Assembly (NCBI RefSeq): GCF_000341085.1
Contig: NZ_ANBA01000002.1
Location: 496,001-560,000, forward strand
Length of the DNA: 64,000 nt
Source of the DNA: Nocardiopsis ganjiahuensis DSM 45031
GTDB taxonomy: Bacteria > Actinomycetota > Actinomycetes > Streptosporangiales > Streptosporangiaceae
Direction: 5' to 3'
This document shows positions 1 through 8,415 of this stretch, piece by piece. Below the pieces are notes generated by a model. It searched no databases, was not told the DNA's origin, and saw nothing but the letters and a program-made list of their open reading frames with translations. Both the position numbers and the translations under genes were made by a program. Position 1 is the first letter of the stretch. Each line of letters starts with the position of its first letter.

Positions 1-2802
1 CTCGATGCCGCCGACGTCCACCTTGAAGCCCTCCTCGGTGACGACCAGCTCGCGGTCGTTGGTGGCGTCCCAGGTGACGAGTTTGCGCACCATCTCGTCG
101 GCGCGGTCGCGCTGCTTGTCGGCCTGCCAGGGGCCGCCGAAGTCCAGGTCGGCCCAGATCTCGTCCATGCGGGCGCCGACCTCCTCCGCGCTGCTGCCCT
201 GGGCGACCAGGACGGCCACGGCGTGCACGACGGTGCCGAGCGCTGAGGCGGAGTCACCGGAGGAGGCCCCGGCGGCGCGCTCCAGCAGCCAGCGCAGCTG
301 GCAGTTGGTGAAGCTCTCCACCTGTGAGGGCGAGACCCGGATGGTGTCCTCGGGATCGGAGAGGGGGCGGTCGTCGGTGAAGGGGGTGAGCGCGTACCAC
401 TCGGCCGGGTCCGCGCCCCGGACGCCCTCCTCGGCCAGGCGGGCCAGGTGGGCGGCGGCGGCCTCGCGCAGCGGCCCGGGGGCGTCGGGGTCGGTGACCA
501 CGGAGCGCAGATCGGCGACGAGCGCGGGCAGGGAGAGCCAGCGGCGGCCGGTGCTGACCTGTTCGGGGTCGCCCCGGCCCATCTCGTTGAGGAAGCGGGA
601 GGGGCGCTCGTCGGTGTCCTCGCCGCCCACACAGGTGACGTAGAGGGTGCGGCGGGCGCGGGTGAGCGCCACGTAGAACAGTCGGCGCTCCTCGTGCAGG
701 AGTTTGGAGGCCAGGGCGGCGCCGAAGGAGTCCGCGGAGTGGCTCCGAGCGTCCACGAGCTCCTCCACGCCCAGCAGGGAGCCGCGCAGGCGCAGGTCGG
801 GCCACTCGCCCTCCTGGGCTCCGGCCACCACGACCAGCTCCCACTCCAGGCCCTTGGAGCGGTGGGCGGTGAGGATGCGCACCGCCTCGCCCTCGGGGGC
901 GCGTTCGGCGAGGCTGTCCCCGGGGATCTCCTGGGCGGCCAGGTCCTCCAGGAAGCCGTCGGGGGTGCCGGGCGGAAGCCGGTCGCAGTAACGCGCGGCG
1001 CTCTCGAACAGCGCCACCACGGCGTCGAGGTCGCGGTCGGCGGCGGCGCCCCGGCGCCCCCCGGCCAGGCTGGCGCGGAGCAGCCGGTCGGCCAGGCCGC
1101 TGTCGCGCCACAGCTCCCACAGGACCTGCTCGGCGTCGGCGCCCTTGGCGGTCAGGTCCCGCACGGTGCGCAGGGCGTTGGCCACGCGGTTGGCGGGCGC
1201 GGCGACGGCGGGGTCCACCAGGGTGAGTTCGCGCGGGTCGCGCAGGGCGTCCACGAGCAGGCGCGCGGAGGGACGGTAGCCGGTGGGCTCGGTGCCCGCG
1301 GAGTCGCCGCTGTCACCGGAGGCCCCGCCGTCGCTCGGGGTCCCACCGACGCGGTCCAGGTCCAGGCGGCGCAGAGCGCGCACCAGCCTTCGCAACCGCA
1401 CCGTGTCGGCCTCGCCGAACGGGCTCATCAGGAGTTCGCGCGCGGAGTCGTCGTCGAGCTCCTCGGGGCGCAGGCCGTAGCGGATCAGAGCGAGCATCGG
1501 GCGGACGATGGGTTCGGCCGCCACCGGAAGGTCGTCGGAGCCCACGACCACCGGCACCGAGGCCGCGGTGAGCGCCCGGCGGAGCACGGGGAGCTGGCGG
1601 CTGGAGGAGCGCACCAGGACCGCCATGTCCGACCACGGGACCCCGTCCACCAGGTGGGCGCGGCGCAGGGTGTCGGCGACCACCGCGGCCTCCTGCGTGG
1701 CGCTGTCGGCCATCAGGACGTGCACCTCGCCGTCGGGGACGCCCTCGGCCGGGACGAGGTCGCGGTGGGCGTTGACCCGGCCCCGCGCGGCGGCCACGGC
1801 CGGCAGCCGGCGGGTGAGGCCGCGCGAGGCCGCGAGCAGGGTGGAGCCGCTGCGGCGGCAGGTGCGCAGCGCCACCACCGGGGCGTCGGTGCGCTGCAGG
1901 GTGGGGAACCGGCTGGGGAAGTCGAGGATGTTGTCGACCTCCGCACCGCGGAAGGCGTAGATGGACTGGTCGGGGTCGCCGACCGCGACGAGGTCGCGGC
2001 CGTCCCCGGCCAGGGCGCGCAGGAGCTCCTCCTGGGCGGGGTCGGTGTCCTGGTACTCGTCGACGAACACCACCTCGTGGGCGGCGCGCTCGCGCTGCTG
2101 CACCTCGGGGTCGGAGAGCATGTTGGCGGCCACCCGTACCAGCTCGGCGTAGTTGAGCGTGGGCACGGGAGCGATGTCGAAGCGGCCGTTCATCCGGGCG
2201 AGGAACCCGGCCGCGGCGGCCCAGTCGTCGCGACCGCGCTCGGCGGCCTCCCGGGCCAGTTCGGCGGGGCCCAGCCCGCGTTCCTGGGCGCGCATGAGGA
2301 AGTCGCGCAGCTCCTCGGCGAAGCCGCGGGTCTCCAGGGCGGGCCGGAGCCGTTCGGGCCACTCGTGCGCGCCGTCCTGGGACTCCCAGGTCAGCAGTTC
2401 ACGGACCTCCATGAGCTGCTCGGGCCCGGACAGCAGCCGGGGCGGCAGGTCACCCATCCGCTGGAACTCACGGCGGATGAGGGAGTAGGCGTAGCTGTGG
2501 AAGGTCAGCGCCAGGGGTTCGCGTGTGGTGCGGCGCAGGCGGCCGGTGATGCGCTCACGCAGTTCCTGGGCGGCCTTGCGGCTGAAGGTGAGCACCAGGA
2601 TGCGTGAGGGGTCCACGCCGCGGTTGTCGATGCGGTCGACCACGGCCTCGACAACGGTGGTGGTCTTGCCGGTCCCGGGGCCCGCCAGGACGAGCAGCGG
2701 CCCGCCCGGGTGGTCGACCACGCGCTGCTGGTTCTCGTCCAGCACCGGAGGCGGCTGCACCTGGTGGGCGCGCCGCACAAGACGGTACGGGGATGTGTTC
2801 AC
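1..2802 (-). CDS. adnA: AdnA-like UvrD-family helicase-nuclease, 3' end outside window
   Basis: A superfamily 1 DNA helicase, probably the AdnA subunit of AdnAB, which resects double-strand breaks in actinobacteria. The GTG start at 2802 opens a reading frame that stays open for 934 codons to the window edge. Residues 41-48 form the Walker A motif GPGTGKTT. The segment LTFSRKAAQELRERI then matches UvrD motif Ia. The last visible residues look like the run-up to a RecB-type PD-(D/E)XK nuclease domain, which would lie outside the window. AdnA rather than AdnB is inferred from context: in M. tuberculosis Rv3202c (adnA) is the subunit gene next to an MGMT-like gene (Rv3204), as here. AdnB should follow to the left. 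Confidence 0.85.
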   Translation of the reverse strand, partial: MNTSPYRLVRRAHQVQPPPVLDENQQRVVDHPGGPLLVLAGPGTGKTTTVVEAVVDRIDNRGVDPSRILVLTFSRKAAQELRERITGRLRRTTREPLALTFHSYAYSLIRREFQRMGDLPPRLLSGPEQLMEVRELLTWESQDGAHEWPERLRPALETRGFAEELRDFLMRAQERGLGPAELAREAAERGRDDWAAAAGFLARMNGRFDIAPVPTLNYAELVRVAANMLSDPEVQQRERAAHEVVFVDEYQDTDPAQEELLRALAGDGRDLVAVGDPDQSIYAFRGAEVDNILDFPSRFPTLQRTDAPVVALRTCRRSGSTLLAASRGLTRRLPAVAAARGRVNAHRDLVPAEGVPDGEVHVLMADSATQEAAVVADTLRRAHLVDGVPWSDMAVLVRSSSRQLPVLRRALTAASVPVVVGSDDLPVAAEPIVRPMLALIRYGLRPEELDDDSARELLMSPFGEADTVRLRRLVRALRRLDLDRVGGTPSDGGASGDSGDSAGTEPTGYRPSARLLVDALRDPRELTLVDPAVAAPANRVANALRTVRDLTAKGADAEQVLWELWRDSGLADRLLRASLAGGRRGAAADRDLDAVVALFESAARYCDRLPPGTPDGFLEDLAAQEIPGDSLAERAPEGEAVRILTAHRSKGLEWELVVVAGAQEGEWPDLRLRGSLLGVEELVDARSHSADSFGAALASKLLHEERRLFYVALTRARRTLYVTCVGGEDTDERPSRFLNEMGRGDPEQVSTGRRWLSLPALVADLRSVVTDPDAPGPLREAAAAHLARLAEEGVRGADPAEWYALTPFTDDRPLSDPEDTIRVSPSQVESFTNCQLRWLLERAAGASSGDSASALGTVVHAVAVLVAQGSSAEEVGARMDEIWADLDFGGPWQADKQRDRADEMVRKLVTWDATNDRELVVTEEGFKVDVGGIE

Positions 2803-2864
2803 GCCTCCAGTTCACCAGAGGCGGACGACCATCCCGGACGCGTCCGGAGGAAACAGGCGGCTCG

Positions 2865-3212
2865 TCAGTCTTCGCTTCCCCCGTCCCACCGGGCTTCCCG
2901 CATGTCCACACGGTCACTTCCCGGACGCATCGGGGTGGCCTCCGCCGCGTAGTGGGACCGGGCCCGTACGAGGTGCCCCTCTGCGGGGCGCCCGTCCGCG
3001 CGCACCACCCGCCACCAGGGCACGCCCCCGCCCCACCGGGACATGACGGATCCCACTTGCCGGGGTCCGCCGCGGCCGACGTACTCGGCGATGTCGCCGT
3101 AGCTCATCACACGGCCCGGCGGGATCCGTTCGACCACCGAGAGGACCTCCTCGGTGTACTCGTCGACGGCCTCCCCGTCGGCCTCGGGTCCTGAGGGGTG
3201 GGGTTCAACCAT
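2865..3212 (-). CDS. Alkyltransferase-like (ATL) DNA-binding protein
   Basis: A 115-residue protein of the O6-alkylguanine-DNA alkyltransferase C-terminal family. The segment around residues 30-45 (PPGRVMSYGDIAEYVG) is the recognition-helix region, and GPRQVG (49-54) carries the arginine-finger residue. The catalytic PCHRV is replaced by PWWRV, with Trp66 where the acceptor cysteine would be. That is the hallmark of ATL proteins, which bind alkylated guanine and flag it for nucleotide excision repair but do not transfer alkyl groups. The ATG at 3212 is chosen because a TAGGCT box lies 7 bases upstream, suggesting a leaderless mRNA. A longer reading frame upstream has no ribosome site. It ends 62 bases before adnA and may be co-transcribed with it. 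Confidence 0.85.
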   Translation of the reverse strand: MVEPHPSGPEADGEAVDEYTEEVLSVVERIPPGRVMSYGDIAEYVGRGGPRQVGSVMSRWGGGVPWWRVVRADGRPAEGHLVRARSHYAAEATPMRPGSDRVDMREARWDGGSED

Positions 3213-3219
3213 GGGACCG

Positions 3220-3225
3220 AGCCTA
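3220..3225 (-). promoter_or_regulatory. -10 box for leaderless ATL gene
   Basis: TAGGCT on the minus strand, 7 bases before the ATG at 3212. This spacing would start the transcript at or next to the start codon. Confidence 0.5.
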
Positions 3226-3337
3226 GCCATCCCCGCCGACACCCGCCGCCGGGCCCGGCCCCGGACGCACGGCCCGTGCGCTCTCTGCTGGACCTGGACA
3301 CCGCGACGTTTCGGTGAGCGCCGAACCCTCCCGCTCC

Positions 3338-3343
3338 TAGGGT
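3338..3343 (+). promoter_or_regulatory. -10 box for leaderless EamA transporter
   Basis: TAGGGT, 6 bases before the ATG at 3350, with no Shine-Dalgarno sequence between. It is divergent from the ATL promoter about 115 bases away. Confidence 0.5.
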
Positions 3344-3349
3344 CGGGCC

Positions 3350-4264
3350 ATGACCGGAACAACCGCCTCCCGAGCGGCGCTCGCCGCTGCCGCCACCACC
3401 GTCGTCCTGTGGGCCTCGGCGTTCGTCGCCATCCGCGCCGCGGGCGAGTACTTCTCCCCCGGCGCCCTGGCCCTGGGCCGCCTGGCCACCGCGTCCCTCG
3501 TCCTGTTCCTGATCGTGCTGCTCACCGGGCGAGGGCTGCCGCCGCGCGCCGCCTGGCCCGGCATCCTCTGGTCGGGGGTGCTGTGGTTCGGCGTGTACAT
3601 GGTGGCGCTCAACTGGGGAGAGCAGCAGGTGGACGCGGGTACGGCAGCACTGGTCGTCAACCTGGGCCCGGTGCTGATCGCCCTGCTCAGCGCCCGACTG
3701 CTCGGTGAGGGCCTGCCCCGGCCGCTGGCCGTCGGGACCGCCGTCGCCTTCGGCGGCGCCGCGGTGATCGGACTGTCCACCGCCGGACACGAGGGCTCCT
3801 CCGCCCTGGGAGTGCTCCTCTGCCTGGTGGCGGCGGTCGGCTACGCGATCGGCGTGGTCGCCCAGAAACCGGCCCTGCGGCACGCCGACGCCCTGCAGGT
3901 CACCGCCTACGCCTGCCTGGTCGGCACCCTGTGCTGCCTGCCCTTCGGCGGGGTCCTGGTGACCGAGGCCGCGGCCGCCCCGTGGCAGGCCACGGCGACC
4001 CTCGTCTACCTCGGGCTGTTCCCGACCGCGCTGGCCTTCACCACCTGGGCGTTCGCGCTGTCCCGGATGCCTGCCGGACGACTGGGCGCCACCACCTACC
4101 TGGTCCCTGCCCTGGTGGTGGCCATGTCCTGGGCCCTGCTGGGCGAGACACCCGTGCCGGGCGCGTTGCTCGGCGGGGCGCTCTGTCTGGTCGGTGTGGC
4201 CGTCTCGCGTCGGGTCAGCCCGCGGCCGGACCGCGCTTCAGGTACTCCACGAGTCCGTGGTTGA
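3350..4264 (+). CDS. EamA/DMT-superfamily permease
   Basis: A 304-residue inner-membrane permease of the drug/metabolite transporter superfamily (EamA, RhaT-like). It has two internally repeated halves with about ten hydrophobic helices. The first is ALAAAATTVVLWASAFVAIR, and characteristic small-residue patterns such as LVPALVVAMSWALLGE occur late in the second half. The substrate cannot be told from sequence; relatives export amino acids, nucleosides or other metabolites. The last 50 bases overlap the 3' end of the convergent hydrolase gene. Confidence 0.85.
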   Translation: MTGTTASRAALAAAATTVVLWASAFVAIRAAGEYFSPGALALGRLATASLVLFLIVLLTGRGLPPRAAWPGILWSGVLWFGVYMVALNWGEQQVDAGTAALVVNLGPVLIALLSARLLGEGLPRPLAVGTAVAFGGAAVIGLSTAGHEGSSALGVLLCLVAAVGYAIGVVAQKPALRHADALQVTAYACLVGTLCCLPFGGVLVTEAAAAPWQATATLVYLGLFPTALAFTTWAFALSRMPAGRLGATTYLVPALVVAMSWALLGETPVPGALLGGALCLVGVAVSRRVSPRPDRASGTPRVRG

Positions 4265-5021
4265 AGGCCCTGGGGCGCTCCATGTTGACCCCGTGCCCCG
4301 CCCGCTCCACGACGGCCGCGGAGGCCCTCGGGTTCAGGGCGGCCGCTGCGGCCGCGTGCCCGCCGGGCCAGAACTCGCTCTGCGCGCCCGCCACGAACAG
4401 GGCCGGCACGTCCGCGCCCGCGATCACCGAACGCCAGTCGCGGCCGGCGTGGTCGCGCAGCAGCTCCTTCTCCGGCCCGGTCAGGGCGGGATCGGTCCCC
4501 CGCATCGCGGCCAGCAGCCGCACGGCCGCGATACCGCGCCGCCGGAGCGGCACCCCGTGCCCGGTGCCGGGGATGCCGTCGTCGAAGTAGGTGTCCGCGT
4601 TCTCCTCGGTGAACCCGTAGAACCCGTGCGGCCAGTCCGGGGTGTTGAGCATCTTGGGGGTCTGGTCGGCGATCACGATCCGACCGACGCGGTCGGTGCC
4701 GAACTGTTCCGCGTAGGACCACAGGGTGTTGCCGCCCATCGACCCGCCCACGAGGTGCGCACGTCCGGTGACCGCCGTCGTGAGGAAGGTGTGCAGGTCG
4801 CGCCCGCGCACCCCCATGTCGGTGCCGACCGGGAGGGCCGTGCCCCCGTGCCCCGGCAGGTCGACCGCGAACACCCGGAACCCCGCCGCGGCCAGCGCGG
4901 AGACCTGGAAGCGCCACGAACCCGCCGGGGCCTTGAACCCCGCGAGCAGGACCACCGGCTCGCCGTGCGGATCACCGTGCTCGGTGTACCGGATGCTCTC
5001 ACCGAGCTCGCCCGTGATCAC
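4215..5021 (-). CDS. Alpha/beta-hydrolase fold protein
   Basis: A 268-residue cytoplasmic alpha/beta hydrolase. The nucleophile elbow GGSMGG provides the serine, VDLPGHGG is a typical strand-4 signature, and GHGVNME near the C terminus holds the likely catalytic histidine. The substrate is unknown; lactonase-, esterase- and peroxidase-like members share this layout. The GTG at 5021 is preferred over the upstream start at 5069 because GGGAGAT lies 6 bases before it. Its 3' end overlaps the convergent permease gene by 50 bases. Confidence 0.75.
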   Translation of the reverse strand: MITGELGESIRYTEHGDPHGEPVVLLAGFKAPAGSWRFQVSALAAAGFRVFAVDLPGHGGTALPVGTDMGVRGRDLHTFLTTAVTGRAHLVGGSMGGNTLWSYAEQFGTDRVGRIVIADQTPKMLNTPDWPHGFYGFTEENADTYFDDGIPGTGHGVPLRRRGIAAVRLLAAMRGTDPALTGPEKELLRDHAGRDWRSVIAGADVPALFVAGAQSEFWPGGHAAAAAALNPRASAAVVERAGHGVNMERPRAFNHGLVEYLKRGPAAG

Positions 5022-5071
5022 GGTGGATCTCCCCTGTGCTGCTTGTCCTGGACACCAGCACCCTCTCACGG

Positions 5072-5097
5072 CCCTCTCCGGGAGGGGCCGGAGAGGG
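5072..5097 (-). terminator. Hairpin between SPW protein and hydrolase genes
   Basis: Ten-base arms (5072-5081 and 5088-5097, CCCTCTCCGG) with a 6-base loop, 33 bases past the stop of the SPW-repeat gene on the minus strand. No U-run follows, as is common in actinobacteria. Confidence 0.5.
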
Positions 5098-5129
5098 CGG
5101 GGACCACTCCGGGGCCAGGGCTGTGCCGG

Positions 5130-5516
5130 CTACTCCGGTTCGGCGTTGCTGTGGGTGCCCCAGGCCAGTTCGGGGTCGCGCCTGCGCGCCGACCTCGCCA
5201 TGACCAGGCCGAAGACGCCCAGGAGCGCGATGGCCCCGCCGCCGATCCACGCGGTCATCGCTGCCCCGGTGATGTGGGTGAACCCGAGCAGCCACGGCAG
5301 GAGGAACAGCAGCAGCCCGCCGGCGATCACACCGGCCTCACTGGCCAGCAGACCGGGGCGGGTCAGCGACAGTGTCGCGGCGAGGACGACCCCCAGTCCC
5401 AGCACGAAGAACAGGCCTCCCGAGAACCCCAGCATCCCGTGTCCGACCCAGCTCAGACCCACCACGAGACCGAGCGCGACCGCCGCCCAGTCCGCCCAGC
5501 GTCCCTTCTCACGCAT
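5130..5516 (-). CDS. SPW-repeat membrane protein
   Basis: A 128-residue integral membrane protein with four predicted helices in two similar halves. Each half carries a version of the SPW repeat. The second half keeps LLPWLLGF followed by TAWIGGGAIALLGV; the first has drifted to GLSWVGHG. Function of the family is unknown. The ATG at 5516 is preceded by a strong AAGGAGGTGG ribosome site. It appears monocistronic, with terminator-like hairpins on both sides. Confidence 0.75.
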   Translation of the reverse strand: MREKGRWADWAAVALGLVVGLSWVGHGMLGFSGGLFFVLGLGVVLAATLSLTRPGLLASEAGVIAGGLLLFLLPWLLGFTHITGAAMTAWIGGGAIALLGVFGLVMARSARRRDPELAWGTHSNAEPE

Positions 5517-5605
5517 AACGCCACCTCCTTGCGTCGGGGACGAGCGCCGGTGGTCGACGCCTCGTCCCGTGGGTGACTTGTACCCACTCCGGGCAGCCGG
5601 GAATG

Positions 5606-5639
5606 CCGAACGGCGCCGGGAGGACCCGGCGCCGTTCGG
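5606..5639 (-). terminator. Terminator of moeZ
   Basis: A perfect 15-bp stem (CCGAACGGCGCCGGG at 5606-5620 pairing with 5625-5639) with a 4-base loop, 16 bases past the moeZ stop on the minus strand. Confidence 0.8.
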
Positions 5640-5654
5640 GGAGAACTGGTGAAG

Positions 5655-6818
5655 CTAGTAGGTGGGCAGGCTCGGGTCGACCTGGTTGACCCAGGCCAGC
5701 ACGCCGCCGCCCACGTGCACGGCGTCGGAGAACCCGGCGGCCTTGACCGCGGCCAGGGCCTCGGCCGAACGCACGCCGGACTTGCAGTGCAGGACGACCC
5801 GCTTGTCCTGCGGCAGCTGCTCGAAGGCCTTGCCGTTGAGGAACTCACCCTTGGGGATGAGCGTGGCACCCGGGATGCTGACGATCTCGTACTCGTTCTT
5901 CTCGCGCACGTCGACGAGGAAGATGTCGTCGGGCTTGCGGTCCAGGAGCTCCTTGAGCTCCGGAGCGGTGATGGTCGAGTCCAGAGCGGCCTCGGTGGCC
6001 TCCTCGGACACGGCGCCGCAGAAGGCCTCGTAGTCGATGAGCTCGGTGACCGGCTCGGTGTCCGGGTCCTTGCGGACCTTGACCTCGCGCCAGGTCATCT
6101 CGAGGGCGTCGAAGATGAGCAGACGGCCGACCAGCGGGTCGCCGATACCGGTGATCAGCTTGATCGCCTCGTTGACCATCACCGAGCCGATGGAGGCGCA
6201 CAGCACGCCCAGGACGCCGCCCTCGGCGCAGGAGGGGACCATGCCGGGCGGCGGGGGCTCGGGGTAGAGGTCGCGGTACTGCGGCCCGTACTCGTTCCAG
6301 AAGACGCTGACCTGGCCGTCGAAACGGTAGATCGAACCCCACACGTAGGGCTTGTTCAGGAGGACGGCGGCGTCGTTGACCAGGTAACGGGTCGCGAAGT
6401 TGTCGGTGCCGTCCAGGATCAGGTCGTAGCCGGCGAAGATCTCCAACGCGTTGTCGGACTCCAGGCGGTCCTGGTGCAGGACGACCTCGACGTTGGGGTT
6501 CACCTCCTTGATGCTGTCCCGGGCGGACTCGGCCTTGGGCCGGCCGACGTCGGTCTGGCCGTGGATGATCTGGCGCTGGAGGTTGGACTCGTCGACGACG
6601 TCGAAGTCGATGATGCCGAGTGTGCCCACACCAGCGGCGGCGAGGTAGAGCAGGGCCGGGGAACCGAGGCCGCCGGCGCCGACGACCAGCACCTTGGCGT
6701 TCTTCAGGCGCTTCTGTCCGTCCATGCCCACATCGGGGATGATCAGGTGACGCGAGTAACGGCGCACCTCGTCCACGGTCAGCTCTGCGGCTGGTTCGAC
6801 CAGCGGCGGCAGCGACAC
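5655..6818 (-). CDS. moeZ: MoeZ-type adenylyltransferase/sulfurtransferase
   Basis: A 387-residue fusion of an E1/MoeB-like adenylating domain (about residues 15-260) and a rhodanese domain (about 285-387). The dinucleotide-binding VVGAGGLGSPAL is near residue 45 and the rhodanese cysteine is Cys345 in LHCKSGVRSA. MoeZ adenylates the C-terminal glycine of ubiquitin-like carriers such as MoaD, CysO and ThiS-like proteins and converts it to thiocarboxylate. It therefore feeds molybdopterin, cysteine and sometimes natural-product pathways. The GTG at 6818 follows GGAG at a normal distance. Its position beside a FasR-like regulator matches Rv3206c/Rv3208. Confidence 0.92.
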   Translation of the reverse strand: MSLPPLVEPAAELTVDEVRRYSRHLIIPDVGMDGQKRLKNAKVLVVGAGGLGSPALLYLAAAGVGTLGIIDFDVVDESNLQRQIIHGQTDVGRPKAESARDSIKEVNPNVEVVLHQDRLESDNALEIFAGYDLILDGTDNFATRYLVNDAAVLLNKPYVWGSIYRFDGQVSVFWNEYGPQYRDLYPEPPPPGMVPSCAEGGVLGVLCASIGSVMVNEAIKLITGIGDPLVGRLLIFDALEMTWREVKVRKDPDTEPVTELIDYEAFCGAVSEEATEAALDSTITAPELKELLDRKPDDIFLVDVREKNEYEIVSIPGATLIPKGEFLNGKAFEQLPQDKRVVLHCKSGVRSAEALAAVKAAGFSDAVHVGGGVLAWVNQVDPSLPTY

Positions 6819-7060
6819 GGTGACTCCTCATGACTGTTCGGGTCGCTTCGCATCCGGGGGCGGTGCGCGAAGCTGCTTGCACTTATACCCAACCTAACGG
6901 GTGGGGTTTTCCATTCCCACCCCGGGGAGGCGTGGTCCGCGTCGCGTCCACCGGCCTCCTGCCCCCTCAACCAGGGCGGGCCGCGAGTTCATTCCGTGTG
7001 GGCCTCCCCTCCCGCGGGTAGTGTCGCTCGTACGCTCCGCGACGATGTTGGGAGGACCCC

Positions 7061-7291
7061 GTGGCATCTTCCGATCACAGTGGGAAGAGAGGGCGCGCCG
7101 CAGCGGCGGCCGAGGACCCGACCGCGGCCGTGCCCGAGGCGGACGCGGCCGAACAGCGCGCCCCGGCCGGCGCCGACGACCTCGACGACTGGACCGAGGA
7201 GACCCCGGGTGAGGCCTTCGCCGAGGCCGACGAGGCGGACGTGATCGAACAGGCCCGGGACGCGGGCCTTGACGAGGAAGAACACCGCTGA
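7061..7291 (+). CDS. Small acidic hypothetical protein
   Basis: A 76-residue hydrophilic protein, rich in Ala, Glu and Asp, with a basic N terminus (SDHSGKRGR) and a conserved-looking C terminus EADVIEQARDAGLDEEE. No transmembrane segment or cysteine. The GTG at 7061 follows GGGAGGA at good spacing, and a TAGTGT box lies at 7019-7024. Similar short acidic actinobacterial proteins with an ADVxEQ motif exist, but I do not recognise a function. The neighbours are moeZ (divergent) and the fasR-like gene downstream. Confidence 0.6.
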   Translation: MASSDHSGKRGRAAAAAEDPTAAVPEADAAEQRAPAGADDLDDWTEETPGEAFAEADEADVIEQARDAGLDEEEHR

Positions 7292-7460
7292 TCCGGGACA
7301 ACGGTCGCTTCCCGCCGCCCACATCGAACCTACGCGGGAGTAGGATGAGGGAAAAGCTGCGGGCCGCGACACAGAGCCGAGGCCGCGTCCGACAGCGTTA
7401 GCCACGCAGATGTCCGGTGAATGGTGTGCATCTGCCATGCCGAGTTCGGAGGGTGTGGGT

Positions 7461-8108
7461 GTGACAGCTCCTTCAGACGCCCGCGCCCGGGGCACCCGCT
7501 TGCCCCGGGTCAGGCGCCGCCGCCAGCTCCTGGCAGCAGCTCAGGAGGTCTTCGTCGCCCGCGGCTACCACGCGGCGGCGATGGACGAGATCGCGGACCG
7601 CGCGGGTGTCAGCAAACCGGTTCTGTACCAGCACTTCCCCGGGAAGCTGGAGCTCTACCTGGCCCTTCTGGAGGAACACTCCGAGGCCCTGGTCGAGAAA
7701 CAGCGGGAGGCGCTGGAGAGCACCGACGACAACCGTCAGCGCGTCACCGCCAGTTTCCAGGCGTACTTCGACTTCGTCGCGGGTGACGGGGAGGCGTTCC
7801 GGCTGGTCTTCGAGTCCGACCTGCGCAACCTGCCCGCCGTACGGGAGAAGAGCGAGCAGACGTTCCAGCGCTGCGCGGAGCTGATCGGCAAGGTGATCCG
7901 TCAGGACACCAGCATCTCCGACGAGGAGGCTCACCTGCTGAGCATCGCCCTGGTCGGCATGGCCGAGACCAGCGCCCGGTACTGGCTGAACAACCACGGT
8001 TCGGTCCCCCAGAACGCCGCCGAGCAACTGGTGGCCCGGCTGGCCTGGCGCGGGATCAGCGGCTGGGACCTCACCCGTTCCAGCGAAGAGGCCGAGTTCG
8101 AGGACTGA
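7461..8108 (+). CDS. fasR: TetR-family regulator, FasR-like
   Basis: A 215-residue TetR-family regulator. The N-terminal DNA-binding region carries VFVARGYHAAAMDEIADRAG followed by VSKPVLYQHF, nearly the same as remembered M. tuberculosis Rv3208 (FasR). The ligand domain also shares a LVGM...ARYWL pattern. FasR activates the fatty-acid synthase operon in mycobacteria and senses long-chain acyl-CoA. Position between moeZ and rhlE-like genes supports orthology. The GTG at 7461 is chosen because GGAGGG ends 7 bases before it. Whether its target here is fas or a type II fab operon is unknown. Confidence 0.8.
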   Translation: MTAPSDARARGTRLPRVRRRRQLLAAAQEVFVARGYHAAAMDEIADRAGVSKPVLYQHFPGKLELYLALLEEHSEALVEKQREALESTDDNRQRVTASFQAYFDFVAGDGEAFRLVFESDLRNLPAVREKSEQTFQRCAELIGKVIRQDTSISDEEAHLLSIALVGMAETSARYWLNNHGSVPQNAAEQLVARLAWRGISGWDLTRSSEEAEFED

Positions 8109-8129
8109 CGCCCCGACAGCCACAGGCTC

Positions 8130-8160
8130 GACCCCCGGCCGCGAAAGCGCGCCGGGGGTC
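8130..8160 (+). terminator. Terminator of the fasR-like gene
   Basis: A ten-base stem (GACCCCCGGC at 8130-8139 with 8151-8160), extended by GCG/CGC inside, followed by the T-rich CTCCTTTCTC. It lies 21 bases after the stop codon. Confidence 0.8.
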
Positions 8161-8415
8161 CTCCTTTCTCGGAACACACTTTTCCGACATACGCGGATCG
8201 CGCATTTTCTCGAATTCTGCACGGAAAGCGAACCACGCTTTTCCCATTCTTCGACAAAGGCTGTGCAATCAAAGCCTCAGCGGCCCGACAAACGGTTCAA
8301 CCCCCGCCCTACGGGTATCGCGGAAATGAGAAGTAACGCGCTTCTCTTCGCCGTATCCGCCCGACACCGGCCACCGGTGCACCGGGCGGAACCAGCGATT
8401 CGGGGGTGAAGACGT
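8161..8415. other. AT-richer intergenic region before the TM-helix protein
   Basis: Noticeably lower in GC than the flanking genes, with TTTT runs at 8180-8245. I see no credible gene. It probably carries the promoter of the membrane protein gene that follows, but no single -10/-35 pair stands out. Confidence 0.4.

Noticed and set aside
448-2607. A long + strand open frame of 719 codons antisense to adnA
   Set aside because: It is the usual GC-rich shadow of the real gene: Gly/Ala/Val/His-rich with no domain, while the minus strand encodes clear helicase motifs.
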